From: Deinococcales bacterium
GTDB taxonomy: Bacteria; Deinococcota; Deinococci; Deinococcales; JAAFIG01
Assembly (NCBI GenBank): GCA_013298595.1
Contig: JAAFIG010000004.1
Span: 108,860 to 172,859 of the forward strand
Reading direction: 5' to 3'
DNA length: 64,000 nucleotides
The notes beneath the pieces are model-generated. The model ran no database searches, was not told the origin of the DNA, and saw only the letters and a program-made list of their open reading frames with translations. Position 1 is the stretch's first letter; the number at the start of each line of letters is the position of its first letter. The position numbers and the translations under genes were made by a program. Positions 25,664-34,672 of the stretch are shown piece by piece.

Positions 25664-25845
25664 AATCAATGTGATTCAATATTTGTTTTTTCTCTCGAGT
25701 TGTCAACCCAATGAAATACGTACAAACAAATACAGCAACAGGCTGACAAAAACTCAAAACTCGAGTCATTAGTCAGCCCATCATCGACCCTCAATAGTTT
25801 CTCCTAACGGAGAAGCGCTCTCAGGCTATTTTCAATTTGGTTTGG

Positions 25846-27360
25846 TTACTTACGAATTCGTACAAGATCATTGAGCACACCATCTAAGCCGTTTGTCACA
25901 GTAAGCGTTTGTACCTTTTCGATAATCCGCTCGAGAGCCTCGAGTTCTTTGAGACGCAATGCCACAGGGTTATCTTCCATGACTTTGGCAGTATTCAATA
26001 GATTCCGTGTAGCCGCTGTTTCTTCGCGCCGACGAATCAAATTGGCTTGGGCTTGCTTTTCGGCTTCGACCACTTTGGCTAGAATTGTTTTCATTTCGCC
26101 GGGCAAAATAATGTCTTTAATACCAACACTCTCGAGTTGCAAACCCAAATTCTCGAGTTTGCTCCGCACAATCGCAGCAATGTCGGTATCAAGTGCAGTT
26201 TTATCCTCGAGTAGCACATCGAGGGTGCGAGTACCAATCACACCTCGTAAAGCAAATTGCAGTTCTTTGTACAAGAACGCCACAAAGTCAGACAGTTGGG
26301 CAAATGCCACCAGTGGCTCGAGAACGCGGTAACCAGCTGCTAAGTTGACACGCAATGCCACTTTATCTTTGGTAAGAATTTCTTGTCCGCTGACCTCGAG
26401 GGTTTGCAAACGCAAATCGGTGGCTGCTACTTTGACACTTCGTCCAGTTTTCCAGAACGCATGAATGCCGACATTAAGGGCTTGCTCGAGTTTGCCATCA
26501 AGGAACAACGCACCTTGGTGGTACTCAGGGACTAAGGTGTACTCGATAAATGCCTCGAGCGGTGTACCTTTGGCGTTTTTTGCTAATGCAAGCGGTACGT
26601 TAATATCTGCCGTCTCGAGAATATCCACTCGCAATGTGGCATCAAGTAACAACAAGACATTGCTGCTCGGCGCAACAGCGTTAACAATCGCAGCACCACG
26701 CTTTAACACTGCTAATTGTGTTTCTGACAACTCGAGACGTGTAAACAACTCGAGCCAAACTGGATTGGCTGCCAAGGCAGTCTCGGCAATGTTCTTAGGC
26801 AATGGCACACCAACGGCTTGATTGGCAACGGCAATATCCTCGAGACCACGCCAGTAAACCTTGCGCTGACCACTGTGGACAATGTCACGCAAGACTCCAC
26901 TTCGAGTCACCAAAGCAAATTGCAAAGCTGCTGGTGCAACTTCAACAAAGTGTTTTGCGAGTAATGCTTTGTTACGCGCTAAACCCAGTGCTGCATTTGG
27001 CTCGAGATCAATACCATCTGTGATGACAAATTTCTCAGCACGGAGTGGCACGAAGCCTTTCCAGTACAACGCACGGCTATTTGGCGCGACCACTTCGAGA
27101 ATTTCGTCGGCTCGCAGGACAACTGCGATCTCGAGTGCACCAGTTTGCACATACAAGAAATGCTGAGCGATCAGATCAGCTCGTTTCTCGAGCAGGAAAT
27201 CTGTCAGCGCATGCTCAAACCGAGTCTCGAGGGCAAATCGTTCGGCGGTGTAACCAGTGCCATAAACGGTGTTGGCTCCAGCTTCGAGAATTCGCACGAA
27301 GCGTCCGAAGCGTGTCAGAATACCTTTTTCGATGTCTTTCATTGGGAAATTTTGAATCAT
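25846..27360 (-). CDS. SPFH/Band-7 domain (slipin-like) protein with N-terminal extension
   Basis: The 504-residue protein ends in an SPFH module followed by a helical tail. Residues 300-420 include LEVSGQEILTKDKVALRVNLAAGYRV, a slipin hallmark. Then come ELQFALRGVIGTRTLDVLLEDK and ESVGIKDIILPGEMKTILAKVVEAEKQAQANLIRRREETAATRNLLNTA. The N-terminal 290 residues contain further band-like repeats (ALEIAVVLRADEI, ALQFALVTRSGVL) and no transmembrane helix, unlike membrane-anchored slipins. It probably forms oligomeric scaffolds; role unknown. GAGGAT precedes the ATG. Confidence 0.8.
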   Translation of the reverse strand: MIQNFPMKDIEKGILTRFGRFVRILEAGANTVYGTGYTAERFALETRFEHALTDFLLEKRADLIAQHFLYVQTGALEIAVVLRADEILEVVAPNSRALYWKGFVPLRAEKFVITDGIDLEPNAALGLARNKALLAKHFVEVAPAALQFALVTRSGVLRDIVHSGQRKVYWRGLEDIAVANQAVGVPLPKNIAETALAANPVWLELFTRLELSETQLAVLKRGAAIVNAVAPSSNVLLLLDATLRVDILETADINVPLALAKNAKGTPLEAFIEYTLVPEYHQGALFLDGKLEQALNVGIHAFWKTGRSVKVAATDLRLQTLEVSGQEILTKDKVALRVNLAAGYRVLEPLVAFAQLSDFVAFLYKELQFALRGVIGTRTLDVLLEDKTALDTDIAAIVRSKLENLGLQLESVGIKDIILPGEMKTILAKVVEAEKQAQANLIRRREETAATRNLLNTAKVMEDNPVALRLKELEALERIIEKVQTLTVTNGLDGVLNDLVRIRK

Positions 27361-27491
27361 ATAAATCCTCTTTTGGCAAAATCCTGTTTGCCATTTTTGT
27401 CTGGGCGACCATTACGACTTTGACTGTTAAGTGTGTATTGTCGAGCATTGGTTGCCCTGAATTGCCAATTGCTTTGGCTTTTGCATGTGCA

Positions 27492-27587
27492 GGCGAGGCA
27501 CGCCTCGACGCTACGGTTTTTGATTTGGGCAAGGCACGCCGTTAGGGTTTTGATTTGGGCGAGGCATGCCTCGCCGCTACGGTTGAT
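27492..27587. repeat. REP-like palindromic repeats, same family as near ilvB
   Basis: Three units lie in tandem: GGCGAGGCACGCCTCGACGC at 27492 followed by TACGGTT; a degenerate GGGCAAGGCACGCC at 27527-27540; and a palindrome GGCGAGGCATGCCTCGCC at 27558-27575 followed by GCTACGGTTGAT. The tail CTACGGTTGAT is shared with the copies at 3884-4030. The remaining sequence to 27859 shows no gene I can support. Confidence 0.8.
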
Positions 27588-27859
27588 AATGTGCCAGCCT
27601 TGTCTCGAGTTATTCGCTTCTCTGATGGACATTTAGGCGCGTGTTCGCTGGGTTAAACGCGTCTCGAGAATGGGTGGAGCTGTTTTCGAGGTGGCAGTTC
27701 AGGTGGGCGAATCGGTGCTTGGTGCCGATGGGAGATTCGAGGCTTTGGAATTCGGCTTGGCATTGGGTTTCCCTTTTGCAAGGCTTGGTTCTTTACAGCA
27801 ACTCGAGACAAGGCTAGTGGTGCTTTGGTAAACGATTTTTCGTATCGTTTCGTACAAAA

Positions 27860-27929
27860 AGATTTATGGGAGTCGAACCCATTACCCTCAGTTTTCAAGA
27901 CTGATGCTCTACCCAAATGAGCTAAAATC
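27860..27929 (-). tRNA. tRNA-like gene with Ser anticodon TGA but short variable loop
   Basis: The minus strand folds as a cloverleaf: D arm GCTC/GAGC with GGG in the loop, anticodon arm TCAGT-CTTGAAA-ACTGA, T arm ATGGG-TTCGACT-CCCAT. The anticodon TGA and its loop match bacterial tRNA-Ser(UGA). However, the variable region is only five bases (GGGTA), whereas Ser tRNAs have a long arm. The acceptor pairs for only five bp (GATTT/AAATC). It is followed by a T run. Either a degenerate tRNA or an unusual mobile-element type tRNA. Confidence 0.55.
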
Positions 27930-27933
27930 GAGG

Positions 27934-28034
27934 AAAAGATGCAGGATTTGAACCTGCTTGCCCGTTCAGGGCGCTCGTTAGTCGTTTACACGACCGCAAC
28001 ACGAGTGCGTTTAACCAGTATCCGCCAATCTTTT
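27934..28034 (-). tRNA. tRNA-like gene, long variable arm and enlarged anticodon loop
   Basis: There is a perfect 7-bp acceptor AAAAGAT/ATCTTTT, a Leu-like D arm (GCG...ACTGGTTAAACGC), a T arm GCAGG-TTCAAAT-CCTGC and a variable arm GCCC-TGAAC-GGGC. The anticodon stem CTCGT/ACGAG encloses 22 rather than 7 bases, and an inner helix GTCGT/ACGAC lies inside. Total length is 101 bases. No anticodon can be assigned with confidence; an insertion in the anticodon loop is the simplest reading. It lies four bases upstream of the tRNA-like gene at 27860-27929. Confidence 0.5.
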
Positions 28035-28036
28035 GT

Positions 28037-28103
28037 TGGTGAAAGGAATCGAACCTTCGACATCCTGCTTGTACAGCAGGCACTCTATCCGCTGAGTTAC
28101 ACC
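28037..28103 (-). tRNA. tRNA-like gene, Val(UAC)-like, shortened acceptor
   Basis: The cloverleaf elements are D arm ACTC/GAGT with GG in the loop, anticodon arm CCTGC-TGTACAA-GCAGG, and T arm GAAGG-TTCGATT-CCTTT. The acceptor pairs for only four bp (GGTG/CACC, then A). In the seven-base loop the anticodon positions read TAC (Val), but position 33, nearly always T, is G. It lies only two bases from the next tRNA-like gene, as in a tRNA array. Confidence 0.5.
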
Positions 28104-28141
28104 GTTTATCTTTGTGCGATATGCAAGGTAAGCATGGCTTT

Positions 28142-28189
28142 TTGCATCAGTGAGGCATACCGAACCTCGTACCGCTGCACGCGATGCAA
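28142..28189. other. Two-helix structured element beside the tRNA cluster
   Basis: TTGCATC and GATGCAA are perfect 7-bp outer arms, and inside lies GAGG-nine bases-CCTC. The shape resembles an acceptor plus T arm without the rest of a tRNA. There is no T tract, so it is not an intrinsic terminator. Function unknown. Confidence 0.4.
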
Positions 28190-28331
28190 GAAGTGTACTC
28201 GAGAAACTTTTGTTGCACATGACTAGTTTGGCGTAATTGTGACTAAGCCATTTACTCGAGTGTAATTTGTATCACGTTGCTAACTCATGATTTTTAACGG
28301 CATTTTCAGAATAGCGATAGTAGCATTGGGT

Positions 28332-31097
28332 ATGAAGCAAATTGTTGCACTTGGCAGTCTGGTTATCATTGGTTTTGCTGCTTGTCAGGGAGCTGCCAAT
28401 CCGCCTGTAGTCATGCAAGACCCACCTCAACCTGTCACAGCGGCATTATTATGGTCGGATGCTGCTACTTGGGGCGGTGCGCTGCCTGCCTCGAGTTCTG
28501 AGGTGATTATTCCCGAAGGTAAACGCATTGTTTTAGATGTGGATGCAAATGTCAAAAACATCACAGTGCTTGGTACGCTCGAGTTTAAAAATACTAATCT
28601 CAATCTTAGTGCAGATTTTATTGCCGTACAAGGCACATTACGCATTGGTAGTGCCCTCAATCCTTTCTTGAGCAAAGCAATTATTTCACTCAAAGGCAGT
28701 AACACCGAGAACATCATGAATATGGGTTCGCGTGGCATTTTAGTGATGGGCGGTAAGCTCGAATTGTTTGGCACAAAACCCGGTGTGGCTTGGACAAAAC
28801 TTGCCGATCATAGCGCAGCAGGGGCAAGCAGTGTAGCCTTACTCGAGAATACGGGTTGGAAAGCATCAGACCAAATTGTGATTGCACCAACCGATTTTTA
28901 CAATGATGGAAATTTTCAAAAAACACCAATCACCGAAAAACTTGAAGTGGAAAGCAATACTGGCTCGAGTTTGGTTTTCAAAACGGCTTTGCTTGGCGCT
29001 CGTTGGGGTAAATTGCAATACGCCACCGAAAGTGGCATGAGTTTAACCCAAGGAAGTATTGCTTTACCAAGCACTGCTGCTCGAGATACAGGTGGTACGA
29101 CCATTCCCACTATTTTAGACGAACGTGCCGAAGTTGGTAATCTGACACGCAACATTGTGATTCAAAGTGCCGATGATTCATTATGGCAACAACAAGGATT
29201 TGGCGCTCATGTTATGGTCATGGGCGCAAACTCGAGTGCTATGCTTGAGGGCGTGGAACTGCGGCGGGTCGGACAAGCAGGGAAATTTGGGCGTTACCCC
29301 GTGCATTTCCATAACCAAAGTTACGACAGCACAGGCGCAGAACTAGCTGACTCGAGCAGTAGCCTGAACTTCTCGAGTATCTGGAATTCCGCGCAGCGTT
29401 GCGTGGTGATTCATGGTTCCAATGGTGTGAAAGTACAAAACAATATTTGTTTTGATATTCGTGGTCATGCAATTTTTCTCGAGGATGCAGTGGAGCGGCG
29501 CAATGTTCTTGAGAATAATTTGGTATTAAAAGTACGTACACCGTTTTCAGGTGCAAATGCACCAAGTAGTTGCCCAATGCAAACCGTCTATGGCACATCG
29601 GAACGCAATTGTGCTTTGTTGCAACACGAGCGCCGCGATGGTCAACCCAGTGGTTTTTGGTTGGTTAACCCCGATAATACAGTGCGTGGTAATGCCGTTG
29701 CTGATGTGGCAGGGCATGGGTATTGGTTGGCATTCCCCAAGCAAGTCATGGGCAGTAACAAATTGGTTTCGTTAAATGGCAACCGTGCCCGCCCAGATAA
29801 TTTACCATTTGGTATTTTTGAAAATAATGTCGCTCATAGTCTGTCGGAAAACGGGGTACATCTTGATAACGTACCCATGAACTCAGAAACAGGTGAACTC
29901 GAGGGAAACAAATACTCACCGACGACAACAGGGGCACCTTACGATTACAGCAATGGCAAAAGATTCACCTTGGCTCGAGTCACCACCTATAAAACCGGTA
30001 ATTACTTTGGCGGTGGCGGCGGAATGTGGAACCGTAACACCTTCCCAAATTTCCTCGAGTGGGTTTCGGCAGATCATGCTGGTGGGTGGTTTGCTGGGGC
30101 GGGCGATGATGGCTTAATTGCTCGTAGTTTAATTGTTGGCACAAGTTTGAACACAGGTGTTGCACGGGTCAGTACGCAACCACTGGCAGCCTTGGCGAGT
30201 TATCACAGTACCTTCGATATGACCCAGAATGTGGTGATGGAGTTTCCATTTGTTGAAGGAAGCGAAAACAATTCCAGTGGTGTTTTTATGACCGCCGATT
30301 ATTACATCACGGCCGTTGATAAAGGCTTAAAGCGCAATGGCGATAACAAGTTAATCAACGCGCATCCTGGGCGGCGTGTGCAACCATTTACCAACGAACA
30401 TTGGACTTTGGCAGGAGCATTATTTGATGCCCACGGTTACTGGGGAGCAAAAGGTAATTATTGGGTCTACGAAGAACCATTTTTTACCGCTGGAGTAACG
30501 TGTAGCCAAGTCGCACCAGCGGGCAAAAATGGCTCGAGCTGCAACGGAACGTATTATGCCATTGGTGATTTCACCACCGATTTCGATGCGAATCGTTACA
30601 CCTTTAAACATCCTATCCAAGCCTCTCGAGTGGACACTAACAACAACCTAATCGGAACTTGGAGCGTGGCAGATGGCAATACCAATTGTCCTAAACTTTG
30701 CGGAATGCGGCATTTTGCAGCCCTCAAAGATGGCAGATTTATTTTACGATTTCCAAAACGCAGTGGCAGTGGTTACGAAATCCCAACCAATTTTGCTGCC
30801 ACGGTTGGCAATTTTCTCACCTCGAGCGATAACATATTATTGGCAGTGCAATTTGATGGCAGCCTCAACCCAAGTATCAGTTTGGATACTGGTGCCGAAA
30901 AACGCAGTATCACCTCGAGCGCCGCTAATCTTGATGCAGTGCAAGCCGACTCGAGTGGTAGAACCTACTTTTTTGATCGCGCCAATAATCTGATTTGGCT
31001 AAAAATCATGGGTGGATTAGCCGCCAATCGTTATTGGCAACAAGACCCAAATTCCAACGATCAATTGTATAAACCCATGCGTCTCGAGATCAGGTAA
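28332..31097 (+). CDS. G8-domain lipoprotein with beta-helix, CEMIP/TMEM2-like
   Basis: The preferred start MKQIVALGSLVIIGFAACQG gives a lipoprotein signal with lipidated Cys18 and a product of 921 residues. A TAGCAT box sits five bases upstream; an ATG 15 codons earlier is possible. Residues 38-165 (LLWSDAATWGGALPASSSEV, ITVLGTLEF, GTLRIGS) form a G8 domain, named for its conserved glycines and known from animal hyaluronidase CEMIP/TMEM2. A long right-handed beta-helix follows (SAQRCVVIHGSNGVKVQNNI, GHAIFLEDAVERRNVLENNL). Polysaccharide binding or cleavage is likely. The end overlaps the convergent dehydratase gene by eight bases. Confidence 0.8.
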   Translation: MKQIVALGSLVIIGFAACQGAANPPVVMQDPPQPVTAALLWSDAATWGGALPASSSEVIIPEGKRIVLDVDANVKNITVLGTLEFKNTNLNLSADFIAVQGTLRIGSALNPFLSKAIISLKGSNTENIMNMGSRGILVMGGKLELFGTKPGVAWTKLADHSAAGASSVALLENTGWKASDQIVIAPTDFYNDGNFQKTPITEKLEVESNTGSSLVFKTALLGARWGKLQYATESGMSLTQGSIALPSTAARDTGGTTIPTILDERAEVGNLTRNIVIQSADDSLWQQQGFGAHVMVMGANSSAMLEGVELRRVGQAGKFGRYPVHFHNQSYDSTGAELADSSSSLNFSSIWNSAQRCVVIHGSNGVKVQNNICFDIRGHAIFLEDAVERRNVLENNLVLKVRTPFSGANAPSSCPMQTVYGTSERNCALLQHERRDGQPSGFWLVNPDNTVRGNAVADVAGHGYWLAFPKQVMGSNKLVSLNGNRARPDNLPFGIFENNVAHSLSENGVHLDNVPMNSETGELEGNKYSPTTTGAPYDYSNGKRFTLARVTTYKTGNYFGGGGGMWNRNTFPNFLEWVSADHAGGWFAGAGDDGLIARSLIVGTSLNTGVARVSTQPLAALASYHSTFDMTQNVVMEFPFVEGSENNSSGVFMTADYYITAVDKGLKRNGDNKLINAHPGRRVQPFTNEHWTLAGALFDAHGYWGAKGNYWVYEEPFFTAGVTCSQVAPAGKNGSSCNGTYYAIGDFTTDFDANRYTFKHPIQASRVDTNNNLIGTWSVADGNTNCPKLCGMRHFAALKDGRFILRFPKRSGSGYEIPTNFAATVGNFLTSSDNILLAVQFDGSLNPSISLDTGAEKRSITSSAANLDAVQADSSGRTYFFDRANNLIWLKIMGGLAANRYWQQDPNSNDQLYKPMRLEIR

Positions 31098-32025
31098 GAA
31101 TTTTGCTCAGCAATGCAGGGTCGTAATTACCACCAGAAACAATACAAACCGTTTTGCCTGTTGGCGTAAAAACCCTACTGCGAATGGCAGCTGTGGTCAG
31201 GGCACCTGTTGGCTCTACAGCGAGTTTTGTCTCGAGGAACAAGTGTTTCATGGCTTCAATTACCGCATCTTCAGAAACAGTTATTATATCGTCTACAAGT
31301 CTCGAGATGATCTCAAAATTCAGTTCACCAATGCCTTGGGTGCGTACACCATCGCAAATTGTTCTGGTGACTAAACTGGCATCCCATGATCGGCGTTCTT
31401 TGGCATAAAAAGATTCTCTGGCATCGGCGGCAAGTTCTGGTTCGACTCCAATAACCTTGGTTTTAGGCGATATGGCTTTAATACTGGTGGCAATCCCTGC
31501 CAGCAATCCGCCACCTCCAACACAAACCAGTACAGCTTTGACATCTGTTAAGTCCGCCAATATCTCGAGTCCGATGGTACCCTGCCCAGCAATCATTCGG
31601 GCATCGTCAAATGGTGCAATGTACTCGAGACCTCTTGTATCTCGGATATCCATAGCAACTTGCATTCGTAAATCCGAGGCATTTGGGCAACGAATAATTT
31701 CTGCTCCCCACGCGGCGGTTCGGTCTACTTTGATTTGTGGCGCGTTCTCGGGAATGACAATCGTGGCTGAGATGCCGTGCATGTGTGCGGCAGCAGCCAC
31801 ACCTTGGGCATGATTGCCACTCGAGTCGGCTACCACGCCTTTAGCTCGAGTGGTAGCATCTAAGCTCGAGATGGCATTGTAGGCTCCACGAAATTTGAAG
31901 CTACCTGTAACTTGTAAATTCTCGGGTTTGAGCCAGATTTGTGGCTCGAGTGGCAAAAGCGGGGTATGCCGTGCAAAACCTTTGATTCGAGCGGCTGCCG
32001 CGTGAACATCAGCAATAGTGACCAT
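31090..32025 (-). CDS. Threonine dehydratase (PLP-dependent, short catabolic form)
   Basis: This fold-type II PLP enzyme has 311 residues. The Schiff-base Lys44 lies in TGSFKFRGAYN, the substrate loop is SSGNHAQGVA, the phosphate-binding glycine loop is VCVGGGGLLAG, and the pyridine-nitrogen contact is in CIVSGGNYD. It lacks the C-terminal ACT-like regulatory domain of biosynthetic IlvA. It could deaminate threonine to 2-ketobutyrate for isoleucine, or act on serine as dehydratase or racemase. TACAAT lies seven bases before the ATG. Confidence 0.88.
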   Translation of the reverse strand: MVTIADVHAAAARIKGFARHTPLLPLEPQIWLKPENLQVTGSFKFRGAYNAISSLDATTRAKGVVADSSGNHAQGVAAAAHMHGISATIVIPENAPQIKVDRTAAWGAEIIRCPNASDLRMQVAMDIRDTRGLEYIAPFDDARMIAGQGTIGLEILADLTDVKAVLVCVGGGGLLAGIATSIKAISPKTKVIGVEPELAADARESFYAKERRSWDASLVTRTICDGVRTQGIGELNFEIISRLVDDIITVSEDAVIEAMKHLFLETKLAVEPTGALTTAAIRSRVFTPTGKTVCIVSGGNYDPALLSKILT

Positions 32026-32123
32026 GTACTTTATTGTACCTTGCTTCTCGAGATTTAAATCTCATGCTGACAAAACGCTGCGCTCATCAAATGCCGATTT
32101 ACTGGTTTTATCAGGAGGTTTCG

Positions 32124-34031
32124 ATGCGTAAAGTTTTGGCTTTGTTACTGTTTGCTGGTATGGCTGTGGTGTTTGCCCAAATAGATGATTACACCAAAGC
32201 ACTAACCACCTTGTATGCAGCAGGTAAAACTGCCCAATTTGCTCGAGATTGGTGTGTTCAGCGCGTACCAAAATCTGAAGTCAGTGCTTCTTTTGCACTC
32301 GAGGCTTGGCGTACTGCCCAAGGTATTCCTGAAATAGAAACTCGGTTTAAGGCATTAATGGGTAATGCTTTTGCTGGTGTCGAAGCAAAACTCGAGGCTG
32401 CTCGTCCAGATTTGTATCAAAGCTTAGAAAAAAATGTTTCTAACCCAGAAAGTATTTGTATGAACTTAGCTGGTTTTTATTCGCAATCGCTGAATTTACG
32501 GGTTACCTATGCTAATGAATATCAAATCATTGCAACTAGGGCTTTACCAAATACCAATACTGCACCGACTACCAAACCAAATATCGCTATGCCAACAACC
32601 AAACCAGTGCTGAGCAATCCGCCTGTTGTCCCCAATTCAGGCTTACCCAATGTGGCTGTTTTAACCCCAATGCAGCTCGAGGCTATGGGGATTGATCCTG
32701 ATAAAGAACCAACGCCAGACGAGTATCGTTGCTATGCCAAAAGTCGTTCGGATCAGTACCAACAACCAAGTCTGATTTTACAAATTCTCCCTAAACGTCA
32801 GTACCGTTTTGCTGGTGGTAGTGGTTCGTTCAAAGTAGATCGTGACGATATTATTTTTACTTCTGGAGCTTGGGCATCAAAAGAAGATCATTATTTTCAT
32901 TTTCGCCGTAAATCTGGTACCGAAATTTGGTTATATAACATTGGGGTTAACGAAACCGATTACCGTTGTCATCAACGTGGGAGTGCCGATAACTTAGCTC
33001 AGCTCGAGTTTAAGCGCAAAGACCCACCTGTCGGAACGTATTCGTGTTTTAGTAAAGATGGCAAAGGCACAGACCTAGGCAAACTCGAGATTCTAGCCAG
33101 TCGGCAATACCGATACAACAATCAAATCGGTCAAATTAAAGTCGATATCCTTGGTGACCAAAGTGATGATTACAGCAGTATAGATTTTGTTGGTGGTGCT
33201 TGGGATGATGAAAATGCCTTTTACGAAGAAGACGAATATGGTCAACAAGTTTGGAGTGTTTATGCCAGTCCAAAAATGGATTGTTCACGGCAAAGCACCC
33301 CCCGACCCAATCCTAAATTCGGCTCGAGTGCCGCACCAAAACCACCATCTGGTACAGGTGGACTCGAAGGACGGTTTTATCATTGGCAAATCGAAATTCC
33401 AATTGGTGGTAATTATTACTGTGGTGGACTCTGTTACGATTACGCGTTTTTTAATAAAAATGGGTATGTTTTCGTCAGCGACCCCGAAGACATGGAAGGC
33501 ATTGAAGATACCGATTGCAATAAAACCTACCCAAGCGGCTACCCTATTTGCGATGTTTACCGAGTATCGGGTGGCAAAATAACCATTGGTAAAGAAAAAG
33601 CTCAATCGTTCAAACGCAGCAACAAAGGTATCAGCCTTGATGGGACAAGTTACGAGCCATTATTGCCTTTGGGGAACCTAACTTTACAAGGCACATACAA
33701 TTCTTTCACTGCTTCAAGCAGCACCATTGGTGCACCTTCGGGTTTTACATCAAATGTAGATTATATTTTTGCCACTAATGGACGTTTCACTCGAGATGCA
33801 AACAGTTCAGCTTTTGTCAGTGCAACCAGTGATGGAACAGCTTTTGGCAGTACCACAGCTTCGAGCAGTAGTTGGAGTCAACGTAAAAACAGTGGCACGT
33901 ACCGAATTTATAGTAATACCCTCGAGTTAAAATACTTGGATGGTCGAGTGATTCGCAAATTTATGTTTGCTGTGGATAAAGATAAAAGTTTTTATCGTAT
34001 TGGTGGGCGCGATTATACTCGTAAGAAATAA
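32124..34031 (+). CDS. Secreted repeat protein of unknown function
   Basis: The start MRKVLALLLFAGMAVVFAQ follows AGGAGG and is a classical signal peptide; earlier in-frame starts are unsupported. About 635 residues consist of an N-terminal helical domain and a Pro/Thr linker (PTTKPNIAMPTTKP). Next are two similar beta units, EYRCYAKSRSDQYQQP onward with RQYRFAGGSGSFKVDRDDI, and GTYSCFSKDGKGTDLGKLEI with RQYRYNNQIGQIKVD. A Cys-rich segment (YYCGGLCYDYAFF) and a C-terminal lipocalin-like beta region follow. No family is recognised. GC and CTCGAG use are native. Confidence 0.6.
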   Translation: MRKVLALLLFAGMAVVFAQIDDYTKALTTLYAAGKTAQFARDWCVQRVPKSEVSASFALEAWRTAQGIPEIETRFKALMGNAFAGVEAKLEAARPDLYQSLEKNVSNPESICMNLAGFYSQSLNLRVTYANEYQIIATRALPNTNTAPTTKPNIAMPTTKPVLSNPPVVPNSGLPNVAVLTPMQLEAMGIDPDKEPTPDEYRCYAKSRSDQYQQPSLILQILPKRQYRFAGGSGSFKVDRDDIIFTSGAWASKEDHYFHFRRKSGTEIWLYNIGVNETDYRCHQRGSADNLAQLEFKRKDPPVGTYSCFSKDGKGTDLGKLEILASRQYRYNNQIGQIKVDILGDQSDDYSSIDFVGGAWDDENAFYEEDEYGQQVWSVYASPKMDCSRQSTPRPNPKFGSSAAPKPPSGTGGLEGRFYHWQIEIPIGGNYYCGGLCYDYAFFNKNGYVFVSDPEDMEGIEDTDCNKTYPSGYPICDVYRVSGGKITIGKEKAQSFKRSNKGISLDGTSYEPLLPLGNLTLQGTYNSFTASSSTIGAPSGFTSNVDYIFATNGRFTRDANSSAFVSATSDGTAFGSTTASSSSWSQRKNSGTYRIYSNTLELKYLDGRVIRKFMFAVDKDKSFYRIGGRDYTRKK

Positions 34032-34033
34032 TT

Positions 34034-34666
34034 TTACAGAGCCTGAATATGATAAGCACAAACATGCCCGCCAGCAATCATATGGGCTACACGTTGTACT
34101 TTGGCTTTTGGTAGTGCCGCTTGGATAAACTCGAGTTCGCTGCTACAAGCTTGACCGTACTTTAAGGCAACGCCAAGAATCGCACAATTATGCTCGATGA
34201 TACGAAAACCTGAACCATCCTTGATCACATCGGCTAAGTAGCCATCTTCATCAAGAATTTTGGTTAGTTCTAAGACTTGGGCTTTTAAGGTTTTAAGTGG
34301 CTCGAGTCGAATTTGAGCTTGGCGCAAACGGCGTTCACGGCGTTGATGAAAAATCCGATTGAGTGTTTCTGGTGTTAAATACTCAAGTAATTCGTTGGTG
34401 AGTTCGCTGTAAGTACGTGGGTAAAGTGCATCCGCAGCGGCGGTGAGTTGATACGCGTGTTTGGGTCTACCGCGTCCGATGCGCTGCTCGAGATGGTTCA
34501 CTAAACCGTCTGACTCGAGCAGTGCAAGGTGTTGTCGTATTCCTGATGCGGTGATATTAGCAGCCTGAGCGAGTTCGTCGGCACGTAATGCACCACGTTT
34601 TTTCAGCGCATTGAGTATCGTGCGTTGTGCCACTGGTCGGCTTTGTAAGGTGGGGTGCTCGAACAT
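34034..34666 (-). CDS. SufR-like winged-helix transcriptional regulator
   Basis: The 210-residue protein has an N-terminal winged helix (RTILNALKKRGALRADELAQ, then ITASGIRQHLALLESDGLV) and wing GRGRPKHAYQLT, as in COG2345/SufR-type regulators. Near the C-terminus three cysteines are spaced C-x12-C-x28-C (HNCAIL, QACSSE, HVCAYH). SufR proteins typically have four in the pattern C-x12-C-x13-C-x14-C; here the third position is Ala. An Fe-S cofactor is therefore plausible but uncertain. It is divergent from an FMN reductase gene, with a palindromic operator between them. Confidence 0.72.
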   Translation of the reverse strand: MFEHPTLQSRPVAQRTILNALKKRGALRADELAQAANITASGIRQHLALLESDGLVNHLEQRIGRGRPKHAYQLTAAADALYPRTYSELTNELLEYLTPETLNRIFHQRRERRLRQAQIRLEPLKTLKAQVLELTKILDEDGYLADVIKDGSGFRIIEHNCAILGVALKYGQACSSELEFIQAALPKAKVQRVAHMIAGGHVCAYHIQAL

Positions 34667-34672
34667 GGTTGT

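Noticed and set aside
27045-27545. 166-codon plus-strand frame
   Set aside because: Antisense to the SPFH gene and running into REP-like palindromes; no start signal.
27653-27916. 87-codon minus-strand frame
   Set aside because: Passes through a tRNA-like gene and lacks a ribosome-binding site.
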